From NCBI RefSeq assembly GCF_029277305.1, contig NZ_CP119526.1: a stretch of 64,000 nucleotides of DNA; one strand, given 5' to 3'. This DNA comes from Guptibacillus hwajinpoensis (GTDB taxonomy: Bacteria > Bacillota > Bacilli > Bacillales > Guptibacillaceae). The notes below the pieces were generated by a model, which made no database searches, was not told the DNA's origin, and worked only from the letters and a program-made list of their open reading frames with translations. A program made the translations under genes and the position numbers. This document shows positions 45,484 through 55,219 of the stretch, in pieces; the first letter of the stretch is position 1, and each line of letters starts with the position of its first letter.

Positions 45484-46371
45484 TCAACGCAGTTCTTGAG
45501 CGAGAAGGGATAAATAAACCATTACAGCACCTTTAAAACTCTTAACATCTATTCCAGTTTTCTCAATAAATTTATCTACTCGGTATTGAAGACTATTTCT
45601 ATGTACATAGAGCTGTTTAGCAGCAAGTGTGATGTTTAAATTACATTCTAAATAAACGCGAATGCTCTTTACCAGTTCTACATCTTCTTGAATTGGTTCA
45701 ATGAGTTTCATTAAATAATGAATGGTATCTTTATTTGCTTCATTGAAAAGAATAGCAGGAATGAGGTCCTGGTGAGTAAAAACCATTTGGGAAGGGAAGA
45801 GGGTCAAACCTGATGAGAACCACTTTTTTTCGGACGTATAAATCCTCGTCAAACTACTTTTCTCCGTTTGTTGAATGATTTGTCCAACAAAAAGAGCCAT
45901 ACCGGTAAAAAAGTCAGCCGTTAGTGCAGCTGCCATTTGTTCAAGGTCGTGGACACTTTCACCATCAGCCACATTCAATTGAATAAGAAGCCCTTCTTTT
46001 TCATTTTCAAAAAGTAAAATCGTTTCCTCTGAGAACAATCCTGTCATTGCTTCTCTAAAATCGAGAAGATCAGCCGGAGCTTCTTTTAAATGAAAGTGTA
46101 TGTATCGTATAGGGCTTTGAACGTTAAGGGTGACATTCTCGTCCTTATGAAATAAGAGGGAAGCCCATTTCTTCTGAGTGGGAGTTAATTCTTCTTCGAG
46201 TCTAATTGTAGGAAAGAGAGCGTTTAAAAGGCTTTTTTCTCGTGTTGTTAATCTGGTTTTGCGGATACCAAATCGTTCTCCATCAGGAGTTCTATACCAA
46301 AAAAACTGTTCTGGTTGATCCGTTCTAACTGTAAAATCGTTTCCATATAAGTCAGCTAGGTTTGCATTCAT
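45484..46371 (-). CDS. yxkF: PucR-type helix-turn-helix regulator, YxkF-like
   Basis: A 295-residue protein with a C-terminal PucR/CdaR-type helix-turn-helix (about residues 235-290), seen as YLECNLNITLAAKQLYVH and RNSLQYRVDKFIEKTG. The N-terminal part is a divergent sensor-like region. ATG 46371 follows GGAGAG; the frame extends six codons upstream. It probably controls a neighbouring or sugar-related gene such as msmX, but no target is shown. It resembles YxkF, which neighbours msmX in B. subtilis. Confidence 0.8.
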   Translation of the reverse strand: MNANLADLYGNDFTVRTDQPEQFFWYRTPDGERFGIRKTRLTTREKSLLNALFPTIRLEEELTPTQKKWASLLFHKDENVTLNVQSPIRYIHFHLKEAPADLLDFREAMTGLFSEETILLFENEKEGLLIQLNVADGESVHDLEQMAAALTADFFTGMALFVGQIIQQTEKSSLTRIYTSEKKWFSSGLTLFPSQMVFTHQDLIPAILFNEANKDTIHYLMKLIEPIQEDVELVKSIRVYLECNLNITLAAKQLYVHRNSLQYRVDKFIEKTGIDVKSFKGAVMVYLSLLAQELR

Positions 46372-46488
46372 TAGTAGCTCTCCTTTCAAGAGTAGTATTT
46401 TATAGTATAACGCATCACTTCTTACAAATTAATATTAAAATAGCAAGAACCTCTGTAAGTACAGAGGTTCGCCTAGACTGTAATGTAG

Positions 46489-46671
46489 TTACTTCTCCTT
46501 TGAACGAGGAGGTTCTTGTTCCATAAGCGGTATGGCTTCTTCAATCTGAGCTTGTTTATAGCTCTGGTGAACAGCTCCACCAGCCATTCCTTCATTTACC
46601 ATACGATCAATATCCATATCGTATTTATCTCGACCTTCATACATAGAGTCTTCAACTTTTTTCTTTGTCAT
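46489..46671 (-). CDS. YozQ-like (DUF4025) small protein
   Basis: A 60-residue soluble protein. The middle segment DIDRMVNEGMAGGAVH is the conserved part of the small DUF4025/YozQ family of Bacillus, as far as I recall. AGAGGGGGG precedes ATG 46671. Function unknown; the family is restricted to spore-formers, so a sporulation link is possible. Confidence 0.65.
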   Translation of the reverse strand: MTKKKVEDSMYEGRDKYDMDIDRMVNEGMAGGAVHQSYKQAQIEEAIPLMEQEPPRSKEK

Positions 46672-46738
46672 AACTCTTTAACCCCCCTCTTTAGATGGAT
46701 AGGGTTAGTATGAGGAGATTGAGATATAATTATAAATT

Positions 46739-46951
46739 TTATTTCTCATAGACGTGGAAAAGCATTAACTCATGTATTTGAGATTGGAGCTTTTCTTGCT
46801 CAGATTCAGGAGGAGCAGGTTCAAACCAATCAAACTGACCGTCGTGGAGATAAAGTGCACGGTAGTATGACCCCTGATAGAAAAATGAGATCTCCCATTT
46901 CGGTTTTCTCGCTTTTAATCCAACTGATTTATACTGAAAATGTGAAAACAT
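46739..46951 (-). CDS. yheE: YheE family protein
   Basis: A 70-residue protein beginning MFSHFQYK, with WEISFFYQGSYYRALY in the middle and the tail IHELMLFHVYEK, all matching Bacillus YheE (DUF5342). ATG 46951 follows GGGGGAG; the longer frame to 46996 meets the next gene. Function unknown. It stands next to yheC/yheD genes in the same order as in B. subtilis. Confidence 0.88.
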   Translation of the reverse strand: MFSHFQYKSVGLKARKPKWEISFFYQGSYYRALYLHDGQFDWFEPAPPESEQEKLQSQIHELMLFHVYEK

Positions 46952-46995
46952 TTTACTCCCCCATACATCGTTTTCCTTAATCATAACATAAGGCA

Positions 46996-48159
46996 TTAGT
47001 ACACGGAGAAGGTTCGAAATGAGGCAAGGAGTGATTGAATGTAATCACGGTGAATATCAGGTTCGTCGAACCGCATTGGTTTCGAGTTCGCTTCGAAAAT
47101 CCAGAAATGCCCGTCCGAATCTTTGCCAATGTCCATTGAACATTCACTCATTTTCGTTTCTTCTTCAAGGACTTCAGCTGCCATAATAGCTAGCTGTGTT
47201 AATGCTGCTTTGTCTTTATCAGTAGCTAGTTTATGGAATGGTATGATTCTCCCACCTCTTGGAACATGTGTGGTTAGACCACCGTCTTGTGCCGCACGTA
47301 TACCAATTCCAGTTACATTCCAACTTTTAAGGGGTTTTTGGACGAGAATTCGAAAATCATATGGATGATTTTCGTAAGTATCCAGTTGAATGTCACGCTG
47401 GATCATATAGCTTTCTTGTATGTGGGTATGATCGTAAAGTTTATCAATTGATGTAAAGCTATGTGTGGATTCGTGATCGATATATTGATAACCTGTAGGA
47501 GTTTTTTTCACTTTAAAGATACCTCTGCCTTTACTTCCAGAAGAGGGTTTGCAGAAAACGGAAGGATATCTTTGTAAATACTCTTGAACGCTTTTTAGCG
47601 TTAAAATTTCTGTTTCTGGTATAAAATTAGTTAGTTTTGCGTCGCTGGTAAGATGTGAAATAATCGCATCTTTTTGGAAAAATGATCGATTAAAATAAGG
47701 GATTCCTTTTTGCGAAAATAAATTAAAAAGAAGAGCTACTTTCTTTGTTTGTTCTTCCTTTCGATCTGGGATCCGATTGTAAACGATGTTCGGATAAGGA
47801 AACCTGTAACCTGTCCACTTCTTTTGAATTGGGTCATAGAGGTAGCCTTTAATGAATGTACGGTACACATCATTTGGGGTAAAAACATAGGAAAGACCTC
47901 CGGTGTTACGGATTTCTTTTTGAATTGACTTGAATATGGAGGCATTTCCGCTAAAATGATGAGATGAATTTGACCCGGCAAGAATGCCAACAAGCGGTCT
48001 GATGGCATCTCTTTTATTAGAGTTCAACGTGATAATGGATGGTATGGAAGAACTAGGAAGGGGAGCGAGCCTTTTCTGCTCTTTCCCCCAATATAGTAAT
48101 TGATATGTGCTTTTTTGATGCCAATTATTTGTCTTGTCATCGTAGAACAATTCGATCAT
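46996..48159 (-). CDS. YheC/YheD-type ATP-grasp protein, copy 1
   Basis: A 387-residue endospore coat-associated ATP-grasp protein. ATP-grasp features are the nucleotide loop CKPSSGSKGRGIFKVK near residue 200, the DFRILVQK strand, and the metal site GHFWIFEANSKPMRF near 350. The first 60 residues form a shorter N-terminal region than in copy 2. B. subtilis YheC and YheD are found on the spore coat; their substrate is unknown. The start overlaps the stop of copy 2 by four bases. Four such genes lie in a row here. Confidence 0.88.
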   Translation of the reverse strand: MIELFYDDKTNNWHQKSTYQLLYWGKEQKRLAPLPSSSIPSIITLNSNKRDAIRPLVGILAGSNSSHHFSGNASIFKSIQKEIRNTGGLSYVFTPNDVYRTFIKGYLYDPIQKKWTGYRFPYPNIVYNRIPDRKEEQTKKVALLFNLFSQKGIPYFNRSFFQKDAIISHLTSDAKLTNFIPETEILTLKSVQEYLQRYPSVFCKPSSGSKGRGIFKVKKTPTGYQYIDHESTHSFTSIDKLYDHTHIQESYMIQRDIQLDTYENHPYDFRILVQKPLKSWNVTGIGIRAAQDGGLTTHVPRGGRIIPFHKLATDKDKAALTQLAIMAAEVLEEETKMSECSMDIGKDSDGHFWIFEANSKPMRFDEPDIHRDYIQSLLASFRTFSVY

Positions 48160-49529
48160 ACGGTTGTAACCAGCTGTTTTTCAATAGCAGATTTCGCCAA
48201 GAATATGGCGTAGTCCATTGGTAAAGATCTTGTTCTAGCTTCTTCTGATTTCAGTCTCGCATGTGAAAAGATTCCTCTACCTGGCTTAGAATTAGCTTCG
48301 AAAAGATAAATCTTACCTTCTTTGGTAACACCAAGGTCAAAACCGATTTCTCCAATAAAACCTTTGACCTTCGCATCAATCGCACGACTTAACTGCAAAG
48401 AAGCTTCCATTAAATCGGCCTCGATTTGTTTATGAATACCAAACTCTGAAGCGAGTTCCCCAATTGTCTTAACAGTTCCGTCCGAAGCCATATGAGTGGT
48501 TAAACTTCCTGCACCAGCTATTTTAGCGGCAATTGCGCTGACTTCCCACTTACCTTCTTTATTCTTGTTCGTATGAACACGGTAATCCATAGGTCTCTGA
48601 TTAATACGGTGAAGGTCTATGCCTTCTTGGACAATTAATCCTTTCAACCCGTTAGGATATTGAGTCTTTAACAATCTAGAGAGAGACGTGTATCTTCTCA
48701 GACGGTTTTCTTTCTCTGATCTAAATCGGCAGTAGTAATACTTTTCATTTGCTGGTTTAAGGATTTGTTGAATACCTAATCCGAGACTACCATTTGCTGG
48801 TTTAATGTAAACCTGTTCATAGTCCTTTAGCATTCGTGATAAGACGCTACTTTTAGCATTCAACACCGTTTCAGGCAAGTACTGCTTCACAGCATGATCA
48901 ACACGTAGTTTCTCAAACATCGTCCATTTATCAAAGAAACCAGGATTAAACCACGGAGTGAAATACTGTGACTGTAATTTCTGCATTGTATTTGAAACTT
49001 GTTCGATCGCTTCTGAGCTACGGTTTGGTAGTCGATCATAAACAACATCTGGAATAGGAACTGTAGCTCTGTACCAACCTCGTTTGTTGTACATTAGACC
49101 TTTAATCGTTCCAGCTTCCCAATTAATTTGATGTGCACCAAAAACAAACCCGACTGCACCACATTTTGTAGCAGCTGACAAAAGTTTTGCAAAGTACATA
49201 CTACGCTCTCCGATTGGTCTCATACTGTCCTTTGTGAATCCAGCTGTAAATACACCAATTAGAGGGCCGATATGAAGGGAATTTCCTTTCTCAAAAAGGT
49301 GAATAGGGCACTCTTCTGGAATTCCAAGTACCTTCCAAAGGTCCTCAGAAAGCAAGTATTCTTCCTTGTTTTCTGGATGTGGGGAAACGGTACAAAATGA
49401 TCGTCGAGAACCAAAACAGAGTTGATTTGGAAACGAGACTTGGTCTACCCAGCTTTTGAATCGGCTTGGAGGTACATAAAACGTTCCAGTAGAATTCTTT
49501 TCTTTTTTCAATGAAAGTATTGTATTCAT
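48156..49529 (-). CDS. YheC/YheD-type ATP-grasp protein, copy 2
   Basis: A 457-residue protein of the long (YheD-sized) class. The ATP-binding loop YIKPANGSLGLGIQQI is near residue 230, MDYRVHTNK near 320, and the metal site GEIGFDLGVTKEGKIYLFE is near 400, followed by ANSKPGRG. About 100 extra N-terminal residues precede the part shared with the short copies. GAAGGGG lies before ATG 49529. It is coupled to copy 1 downstream and lies three bases from copy 3 upstream. Confidence 0.9.
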   Translation of the reverse strand: MNTILSLKKEKNSTGTFYVPPSRFKSWVDQVSFPNQLCFGSRRSFCTVSPHPENKEEYLLSEDLWKVLGIPEECPIHLFEKGNSLHIGPLIGVFTAGFTKDSMRPIGERSMYFAKLLSAATKCGAVGFVFGAHQINWEAGTIKGLMYNKRGWYRATVPIPDVVYDRLPNRSSEAIEQVSNTMQKLQSQYFTPWFNPGFFDKWTMFEKLRVDHAVKQYLPETVLNAKSSVLSRMLKDYEQVYIKPANGSLGLGIQQILKPANEKYYYCRFRSEKENRLRRYTSLSRLLKTQYPNGLKGLIVQEGIDLHRINQRPMDYRVHTNKNKEGKWEVSAIAAKIAGAGSLTTHMASDGTVKTIGELASEFGIHKQIEADLMEASLQLSRAIDAKVKGFIGEIGFDLGVTKEGKIYLFEANSKPGRGIFSHARLKSEEARTRSLPMDYAIFLAKSAIEKQLVTTV

Positions 49530-49532
49530 TTT

Positions 49533-50585
49533 TTAAACCCCTTCCTTCTCGTTAAGGAGAGAACTGCAGTATTCAAATAGCAAAGCAGGATAATTAACTT
49601 GTCTTGGAATAATTCGATGCCCTGGTTTTGAATTAGCTTCAAGTAACCAAACTTTACCGGATTGATCTATGCCAAAATCGAGACCTAGTTCGAATAGAGG
49701 AGAGTACTTTTTTTCTAATAATGTAGCAACATGTGGAGCTAGATGTGTAATCTTCTCATCTGCAGCAAGAAGTAGCTCAGATGGTAAAGCGACTTTTTCG
49801 TCATGTTCGATCGTTCCGCCACTATGCAAATTAGAAACGAAAGAGTGTTTCTTTCCTACACGCATGGCACGACCTAACTCACACCACATAGAATTAGATA
49901 TTTTCTTTAAGACAACTCTCCTGTCGAATGGTCTTTGGTTCTCGTCGAGCAATGTCAGCATTTCTTGAGCGATATAATCTCGTTGGTACAACAATCTATT
50001 AACAAATTGAAGAAAAGAACTGGTTGTATCATAAGTATGATGGATGACGTTTCCTTTATGATTGATTTGAAGAGAGATCTTTTGAGAAGTCTTTTTGATG
50101 TGAATAAGTCCATTTCCTTGCGATCCGATAATAGGCTTTAGGATAAGCGTGTTATGGTTCTCAAACCAATCAGACAACAGCCTAGAAGTGGTGTGATGCT
50201 GAAGCTTAAAAGTTTTTGGAAGGTGTCTGCGAAGAACTGAGTCGGTTTTTAAATAGTTATAGATCATCCATTTCCCAGGAAGGCCGTAGCCGAGAAAGGT
50301 GGCTTTCGTTTGATTTTTCAACCATTTCACAAAGAAGGATTGGCTTTCTTTTTTAGTTGCACGGTAGAAGCACCGATCGTAAATAAAATCTGGTACAGGG
50401 AACCTTGCCTTCTTCCAAGATTGTAAGGAATGATCGTAGGTTAAGCCTCTAATATCATCTAACGGAGTCTGATCAGGTAGAAAACGATAGATGGAAAACC
50501 CTAATGAGCTGCCCTCTCGTGCGATTCTTTCTATATAATGGTGCTCGTGCATAAACGAGGACTGCATAATGCCAAATGATGTCAT
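49533..50585 (-). CDS. YheC/YheD-type ATP-grasp protein, copy 3
   Basis: A 350-residue protein of the short (YheC-sized) class; it begins directly in the FGIMQSSFMHEHHYIERI region. The ATP loop LKPIIGSQGNGLIHIKK is near residue 150, FDRRVVLKK near 240, and the metal site ELGLDFGIDQSGKVWLLE near 300, followed by ANSKPGHR. AGGAGG stands before ATG 50585. Ten bases separate it from copy 4. Substrate unknown. Confidence 0.9.
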   Translation of the reverse strand: MTSFGIMQSSFMHEHHYIERIAREGSSLGFSIYRFLPDQTPLDDIRGLTYDHSLQSWKKARFPVPDFIYDRCFYRATKKESQSFFVKWLKNQTKATFLGYGLPGKWMIYNYLKTDSVLRRHLPKTFKLQHHTTSRLLSDWFENHNTLILKPIIGSQGNGLIHIKKTSQKISLQINHKGNVIHHTYDTTSSFLQFVNRLLYQRDYIAQEMLTLLDENQRPFDRRVVLKKISNSMWCELGRAMRVGKKHSFVSNLHSGGTIEHDEKVALPSELLLAADEKITHLAPHVATLLEKKYSPLFELGLDFGIDQSGKVWLLEANSKPGHRIIPRQVNYPALLFEYCSSLLNEKEGV

Positions 50586-50594
50586 ATGATCCTC

Positions 50595-51950
50595 CTAAGA
50601 TGTATACCACTTAAAAAAGCGAATGAGTGCTTTCACTGATGGACGATACCTATTTGGATTGCTTCCATCAGACGTCTTTGATGGCTTCGTGTTAACTTCA
50701 ATAATCCAGGGGTGTCCTTTTTGATCTACAGACAGGTCAATGCCAAGTTCACCGAACATACCGTCACTTTCTCGATCAATAATTTGTGAAATTTCGCATG
50801 CAAGTTCCGGAACAATTCTTTTTGTTTGTTTTTTGATCGCTTCATCAAAGTGAATGAGACCTTCTTCGAATTTTTTCAACAGAGCTCCACGGGCAATGTT
50901 GGACACAAACTGTTCTTTTGATTGAGCAATGCGTGCAACTGCTGAGATTACCTTCCATCTTTCACCGGAATCTTTTAAACATAAGATGCGGAAATCAACT
51001 GGGCACCCTTCGATTTCAATAAGCGGTATTCCCTGTTGCACAAGATAAGGTACAAGCTTAGACCTAGCTCGAATGGTAGGATATAGTCCTGATAAAGTCT
51101 TAGATGTGATTGTCTGATTCCCTTGATAACTCGAGTAGTCGAGTTGAAAGAGCTGGTCTTGATAGCTAATACGAAAAATATGCTTTCCTTGACTTCCGTT
51201 AAGTGGTTTTAAATAAACCGTAGGATAATTACTCATCATGTATTGAATGTTATCGAATGATTCGAGTAGAATCGTTTCTGGAAGATAAGGGGCTACTTCA
51301 TCATACGGCAGCAGTTTCTGATGAACTTCCCATTTATTAAGAAAGGATTCATTGAAATATGGAATGTTTTGTTCGCGCCAAATCGTTTTGAGCATCTCAA
51401 TGTGACTGGATTTCTCTAGTTTTCTTGAATGGATGCGATTATAAATTAAAGAAGGTTTAGGGAGATCTGAGTCTACCCATGTGCGTTGATTCCATATCAT
51501 CCCCTTCACCCGCTGTTCGTTCCATGGTTTTAATGTATATACATAGAACAATATATGATGTTCTTCACAATACTCTGCTACTTCTCTGCAGAAAGATGTG
51601 TATTCTCCAAATGGTTCTGATTCACTACCTTTTGCGTTCGTTGCGAGGCAAAGAATAGGACCCAGGGAGAGCATATTCAGCTTATCGAAGAAAGTGAGAG
51701 TGATAGGAATGGTTTGGTTCGGTAATGAGAGGGAAGTGAGAAGAGCAGGTGAACAGTATACGGTATGACTAGAACTAGTTCGATAGACCTGTACTTCTAC
51801 GACTTTTTCAAGTGCGCCACATCGAAATAAAAGAGATGGACCAGCGAGTTTCCATTTTAAAGCGATTGTTTCTGGAATTGATAATAACAGGAGAGTACTA
51901 TTCTTTAATTCATTATTTGGTTGCAGAATAATTTTCTCAGTATGTTTCAT
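50595..51950 (-). CDS. YheC/YheD-type ATP-grasp protein, copy 4
   Basis: A 451-residue protein of the long class and the first gene of the minus-strand cluster. The ATP loop YLKPLNGSQGKHIFRI is near residue 235, VDFRILCLK near 335, and the metal site GELGIDLSVDQKGHPWIIE near 405, followed by VNTKPSKT. Asn-to-Val-Asn variation in the last motif sets it apart from the ANSKP of the other three. GAGGG precedes ATG 51950. The gene is divergent from yheB, with about 125 bases between them holding the promoters. Confidence 0.88.
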   Translation of the reverse strand: MKHTEKIILQPNNELKNSTLLLLSIPETIALKWKLAGPSLLFRCGALEKVVEVQVYRTSSSHTVYCSPALLTSLSLPNQTIPITLTFFDKLNMLSLGPILCLATNAKGSESEPFGEYTSFCREVAEYCEEHHILFYVYTLKPWNEQRVKGMIWNQRTWVDSDLPKPSLIYNRIHSRKLEKSSHIEMLKTIWREQNIPYFNESFLNKWEVHQKLLPYDEVAPYLPETILLESFDNIQYMMSNYPTVYLKPLNGSQGKHIFRISYQDQLFQLDYSSYQGNQTITSKTLSGLYPTIRARSKLVPYLVQQGIPLIEIEGCPVDFRILCLKDSGERWKVISAVARIAQSKEQFVSNIARGALLKKFEEGLIHFDEAIKKQTKRIVPELACEISQIIDRESDGMFGELGIDLSVDQKGHPWIIEVNTKPSKTSDGSNPNRYRPSVKALIRFFKWYTS

Positions 51951-52078
51951 CACAGACCCTCGTTCAAGTGTTTTTCTGTTTTATACCTTCCTTTAACTGG
52001 ATAGGCAATAGCGGATATCGTATACTATGAAGATGGAGTTTACTATGTGAATGAGATAGATAGAAAGGTTGAGGTACG

Positions 52079-53221
52079 ATGTCGTCCATTATCATAACTG
52101 TCCTATTTATGATAGCAATTGGCGCTATTATTGGTGGACTTACGAATTCATTAGCGATTAAAATGTTATTCAGACCGTACGAAGCACGTTATATTGGAAG
52201 TCGGAAAGTTCCTTTTACACCTGGACTTATTCCTAAAAGAAGAGATGAGCTCGCTGTTCAGCTCGGAAGAATGGTAGTTGAACATCTTCTTACCGCTGAG
52301 GGTATTCAGCAGAAAATGCATGATCCAGTATTTAAGCGAACGATGATTGAATATGCACAAAAAGAAGTGCTTCATTTACTTGAGAGTGATGAATCCATTG
52401 AAAACCTGATGAAAAAGGGTCTTCATATGCAGGATCCCAGTGACGAAATAAAAAAGAAAGCTTCCTCTTATATTAGTGACAAACTTGAATCAAAGATGGA
52501 TGAATTAAAGCAAAAGGAAGTTGCCCACATTCTACCTGAACGGTTGCAAACGAAAGTAGATGAGGCTATTGAACCATTTGCTGATTTAATTCTTACAAAA
52601 GTAAGTGATTATATCGCTTCTAATGAAGGTAAGGATAAGCTATCGTTTATGATTGATCGCTATCTAGCTGATCGTGGCACACTTGGAAGCATGATTAATA
52701 TGTTTTTTACCAACACGCGGCTTGTAGATAAAGTCCAGCCAGAACTTTTGAGGCTTTTAAAGCAGAAGGATATACAAAATGTGATCGTTACGATGCTTGA
52801 AAAGGAATGGAACGAATTGAAAGTAACGAAGCTGGAATCGTTTGATGATAAAGTCGATACAAAAGAAATTGTTGATGAAATCACTTCTATTATTGTAGAC
52901 GAATTACCAATTGATCATTTCATGCAACTTTCATTAACAGAAGCAGTAACACCATATAAAGAACGCATTATTGAAGATTTTGTTCCTAGAATTGTGGATG
53001 CAGCTGGAAATTATTTAAGTAACAACCTTCAGCCGCTCATGGAACAAATGCATCTTGAAGAAATTGTGAAAGGGCAAGTAGAAACCTTTTCAGTAGGGCG
53101 AATAGAGGAGATGGTTCTTTCCATTTCAAGAAGAGAATTTAAAATGATTACGTACCTTGGAGCAGTGCTTGGAGGACTAATCGGATTGGTTCAAGGAGTT
53201 ATCATTACCCTTATCGGATGA
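52079..53221 (+). CDS. yheB: DUF445 membrane protein YheB
   Basis: A 380-residue protein with a membrane segment at each end (about residues 4-25 and 358-378) and a long helical middle. The N-terminal GGLTNSLAIKMLFRPYE and TPGLIPKRRDELA are the DUF445 signature. The role is unknown. AGGTTGAGGT is upstream. yheA follows 80 bases downstream, as in B. subtilis. Confidence 0.93.
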   Translation: MSSIIITVLFMIAIGAIIGGLTNSLAIKMLFRPYEARYIGSRKVPFTPGLIPKRRDELAVQLGRMVVEHLLTAEGIQQKMHDPVFKRTMIEYAQKEVLHLLESDESIENLMKKGLHMQDPSDEIKKKASSYISDKLESKMDELKQKEVAHILPERLQTKVDEAIEPFADLILTKVSDYIASNEGKDKLSFMIDRYLADRGTLGSMINMFFTNTRLVDKVQPELLRLLKQKDIQNVIVTMLEKEWNELKVTKLESFDDKVDTKEIVDEITSIIVDELPIDHFMQLSLTEAVTPYKERIIEDFVPRIVDAAGNYLSNNLQPLMEQMHLEEIVKGQVETFSVGRIEEMVLSISRREFKMITYLGAVLGGLIGLVQGVIITLIG

Positions 53222-53302
53222 ATTTCATCGCAGTCTTTGTTATAGTGGGTAAGTAAAGGGTTATGAGAGCGAAATAATCCTCAATCTAAGGAGGTATATA
53301 CA

Positions 53303-53671
53303 ATGGCAGAGAAGAATTTATACGACGTAGCTTATGAATTAGAAAGCGCAATGCGTGAGCATGAAGACTACACGAAGCTTAAAGAACTATACGATCAAGT
53401 AAACCAAGATGAAGTATCAAAGAAACTTTTTGATAACTTCCGTAACATGCAGATGGAGCTTCAACAGAAGCAAATGACTGGTCAGCAAATCACTGAAGAA
53501 GAAGCACAAACAGCTCAACAGCAAGTTGAACTTGTGCAGCAGCACGAAGTGATTTCTCAGTTAATGCAACAAGAGCAGCGCATGAGCCAGGTTATTCAGG
53601 ACATTAACAAAATCGTAACTAGACCTCTTGAAGATCTATACGGTAGCCCTGAAGAAGATGCTGAGCAATAA
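53303..53671 (+). CDS. yheA: YlbF/YmcA family protein YheA
   Basis: A 122-residue helical, Gln/Glu-rich protein of the YlbF/YmcA family (UPF0342), with YDVAYELESAMREHEDY and FRNMQMELQQKQMTG. Family members form helical bundles; YmcA and YlbF assist RNase Y, but YheA has no known role. TAAGGAGG precedes ATG 53303. A strong terminator follows. Confidence 0.94.
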   Translation: MAEKNLYDVAYELESAMREHEDYTKLKELYDQVNQDEVSKKLFDNFRNMQMELQQKQMTGQQITEEEAQTAQQQVELVQQHEVISQLMQQEQRMSQVIQDINKIVTRPLEDLYGSPEEDAEQ

Positions 53672-53688
53672 GCTTTAAAACAATAGAA

Positions 53689-53723
53689 GAACGCCCGCCA
53701 TACTTATGGCGGGCGTTCTTTTT
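53689..53723 (+). terminator. Terminator after yheA
   Basis: AGAACGCCCGCCATA/TATGGCGGGCGTTCT stem followed by TTTTT. Confidence 0.93.
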
Positions 53724-53778
53724 AATTGACTAAGTTGTAGAAATTTAAGATTGATGTGATATTAAATGAAGATGAGTC

Positions 53779-54000
53779 CTAAACAACGTTCTCGATTACA
53801 CCAACTACTTCAAATTGCTGTGGTTGAGTTGTGATTCTCTCTGTTACATCGCATTGTGGGCAATCTAGTTCATAGTCGCGATTCTCATTTCCACCAATTA
53901 ATCCACGAAATTCATGATCACACTCAGAACATTTGTATACATGTGGTTCTTCTAATGTACCCACGCAGTCAAATCGAATGCGTTCTTTCCCTTGAGTCAT
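53779..54000 (-). CDS. Small zinc-ribbon-like protein (73 aa)
   Basis: The 73-residue product contains YKCSECDHEF and LDCPQCDVTE, two CXXC knuckles likely to bind one zinc. I do not recognise a named family. ATG 54000 follows GAGAGGGG; the longer frame to 54069 has no ribosome site. It is transcribed against yheA, with which it is convergent. Confidence 0.7.
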   Translation of the reverse strand: MTQGKERIRFDCVGTLEEPHVYKCSECDHEFRGLIGGNENRDYELDCPQCDVTERITTQPQQFEVVGVIENVV

Positions 54001-54187
54001 ACCTACTAGCCCCTCTCTTCTATTGTAATACACTTGTAATATTAGTAGTTTCATAATAAAACTTCCCACCGTCCAACAATTCTAAACTCCTATTTTTAAC
54101 AATTCGTCATCTGGTTCAAAATTAAGTGATAAGACAAGACTCAGCATTCATAGGGTTAAGTGATAAGAGTGAACAGGAGGGATCCAA

Positions 54188-55039
54188 ATGGTATATAAAC
54201 TTCTGGCTTTAGACATTGATGGAACCCTGCTTAGGTCTAATCATAAGATTGATAAAGAAACGAAAGATGCCATTAGTTATGTTCAGGAAAAAGGGGTGTA
54301 TGTAACGCTTACAACGAGTCGCAACTTCGCATCTGCGAAGAAGATTGCGAAAGCAGTGAAGCTTGATGACGCTATTCTTATTACTCATAGTGGAGCTTTC
54401 ATTGCAGAACAGGTAAAAGAGCCCATTCATGAACAGAGGATCTCAAACAGGGATGTACAAGAAATCGTTCAAATTCTTGAGAACTTCGATTGTCATATTC
54501 GCATTATTCATGAACGATTAGCAGTCGGTAATCGGGTTAAGCATAACCATTATTTATCTGCCAAAATGACGCTCGGGATTGGTGATCCCCTTTTCTATCC
54601 GGTCAACTTCGTAGAAACGCTTAGTGAGTATTTAGATAAGAAAGAGCTTTCTCCACCAAAAATCGATGCTCATTTCTTTCAAGATCAAGAAAGAGAGGAA
54701 GCGCGTCGGCTTCTTGAAGAACGTATTCCTACTATATCTGTTGTTCGTTCGACAAAGTGTAACTTCGGTATCGTTCCTAAAGGGGTATCAAAAGCAAAAG
54801 GGCTCCGTCTTCTTGGTGATCAATTAGGCATACCAGTTGATCAAATGGTAGTAATAGGCGATGCAGACTGTGATGCAGAAATGATTCATCAAGCAGGGCT
54901 TGGTGTTGCAATGGGAAATGCGTCTTACGAATTAAAAAGACTAGCCGATTGGGTAACGCGATCAAATGACCAACAAGGTGTGTCGTATATGGTAAAGGAA
55001 GTATTCAGAAGACAAATGCGTGTACAGGTGAAAAGATAG
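54188..55039 (+). CDS. yhaX: Cof-type HAD phosphatase YhaX
   Basis: A 283-residue HAD-superfamily IIB hydrolase. The nucleophile motif LALDIDGTLL is at residues 5-14, TTSRNFASAKK holds the second motif, and VVIGDADCDAEMIHQAG near 225 is the metal-binding motif. The cap is of the Cof type. B. subtilis YhaX is a SigE-dependent member; substrate unknown. AGGAGG precedes ATG 54188. Confidence 0.92.
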   Translation: MVYKLLALDIDGTLLRSNHKIDKETKDAISYVQEKGVYVTLTTSRNFASAKKIAKAVKLDDAILITHSGAFIAEQVKEPIHEQRISNRDVQEIVQILENFDCHIRIIHERLAVGNRVKHNHYLSAKMTLGIGDPLFYPVNFVETLSEYLDKKELSPPKIDAHFFQDQEREEARRLLEERIPTISVVRSTKCNFGIVPKGVSKAKGLRLLGDQLGIPVDQMVVIGDADCDAEMIHQAGLGVAMGNASYELKRLADWVTRSNDQQGVSYMVKEVFRRQMRVQVKR

Positions 55040-55219
55040 TTTCTCGTGAGTAAGATAAAATTTACTTTAGCGCCTTAGTCGAACCCTGTCTTATATAGGG
55101 AGATTAAGGCGTCTTTTGTGTGACTTTCGATGCATTTTTACAAAATGAAAAGGCTTTCACGAAAAAACATCTAATATGTATAATGTTTGATAATTTTATT
55201 ATCTGGAGGGATAGTTAGT

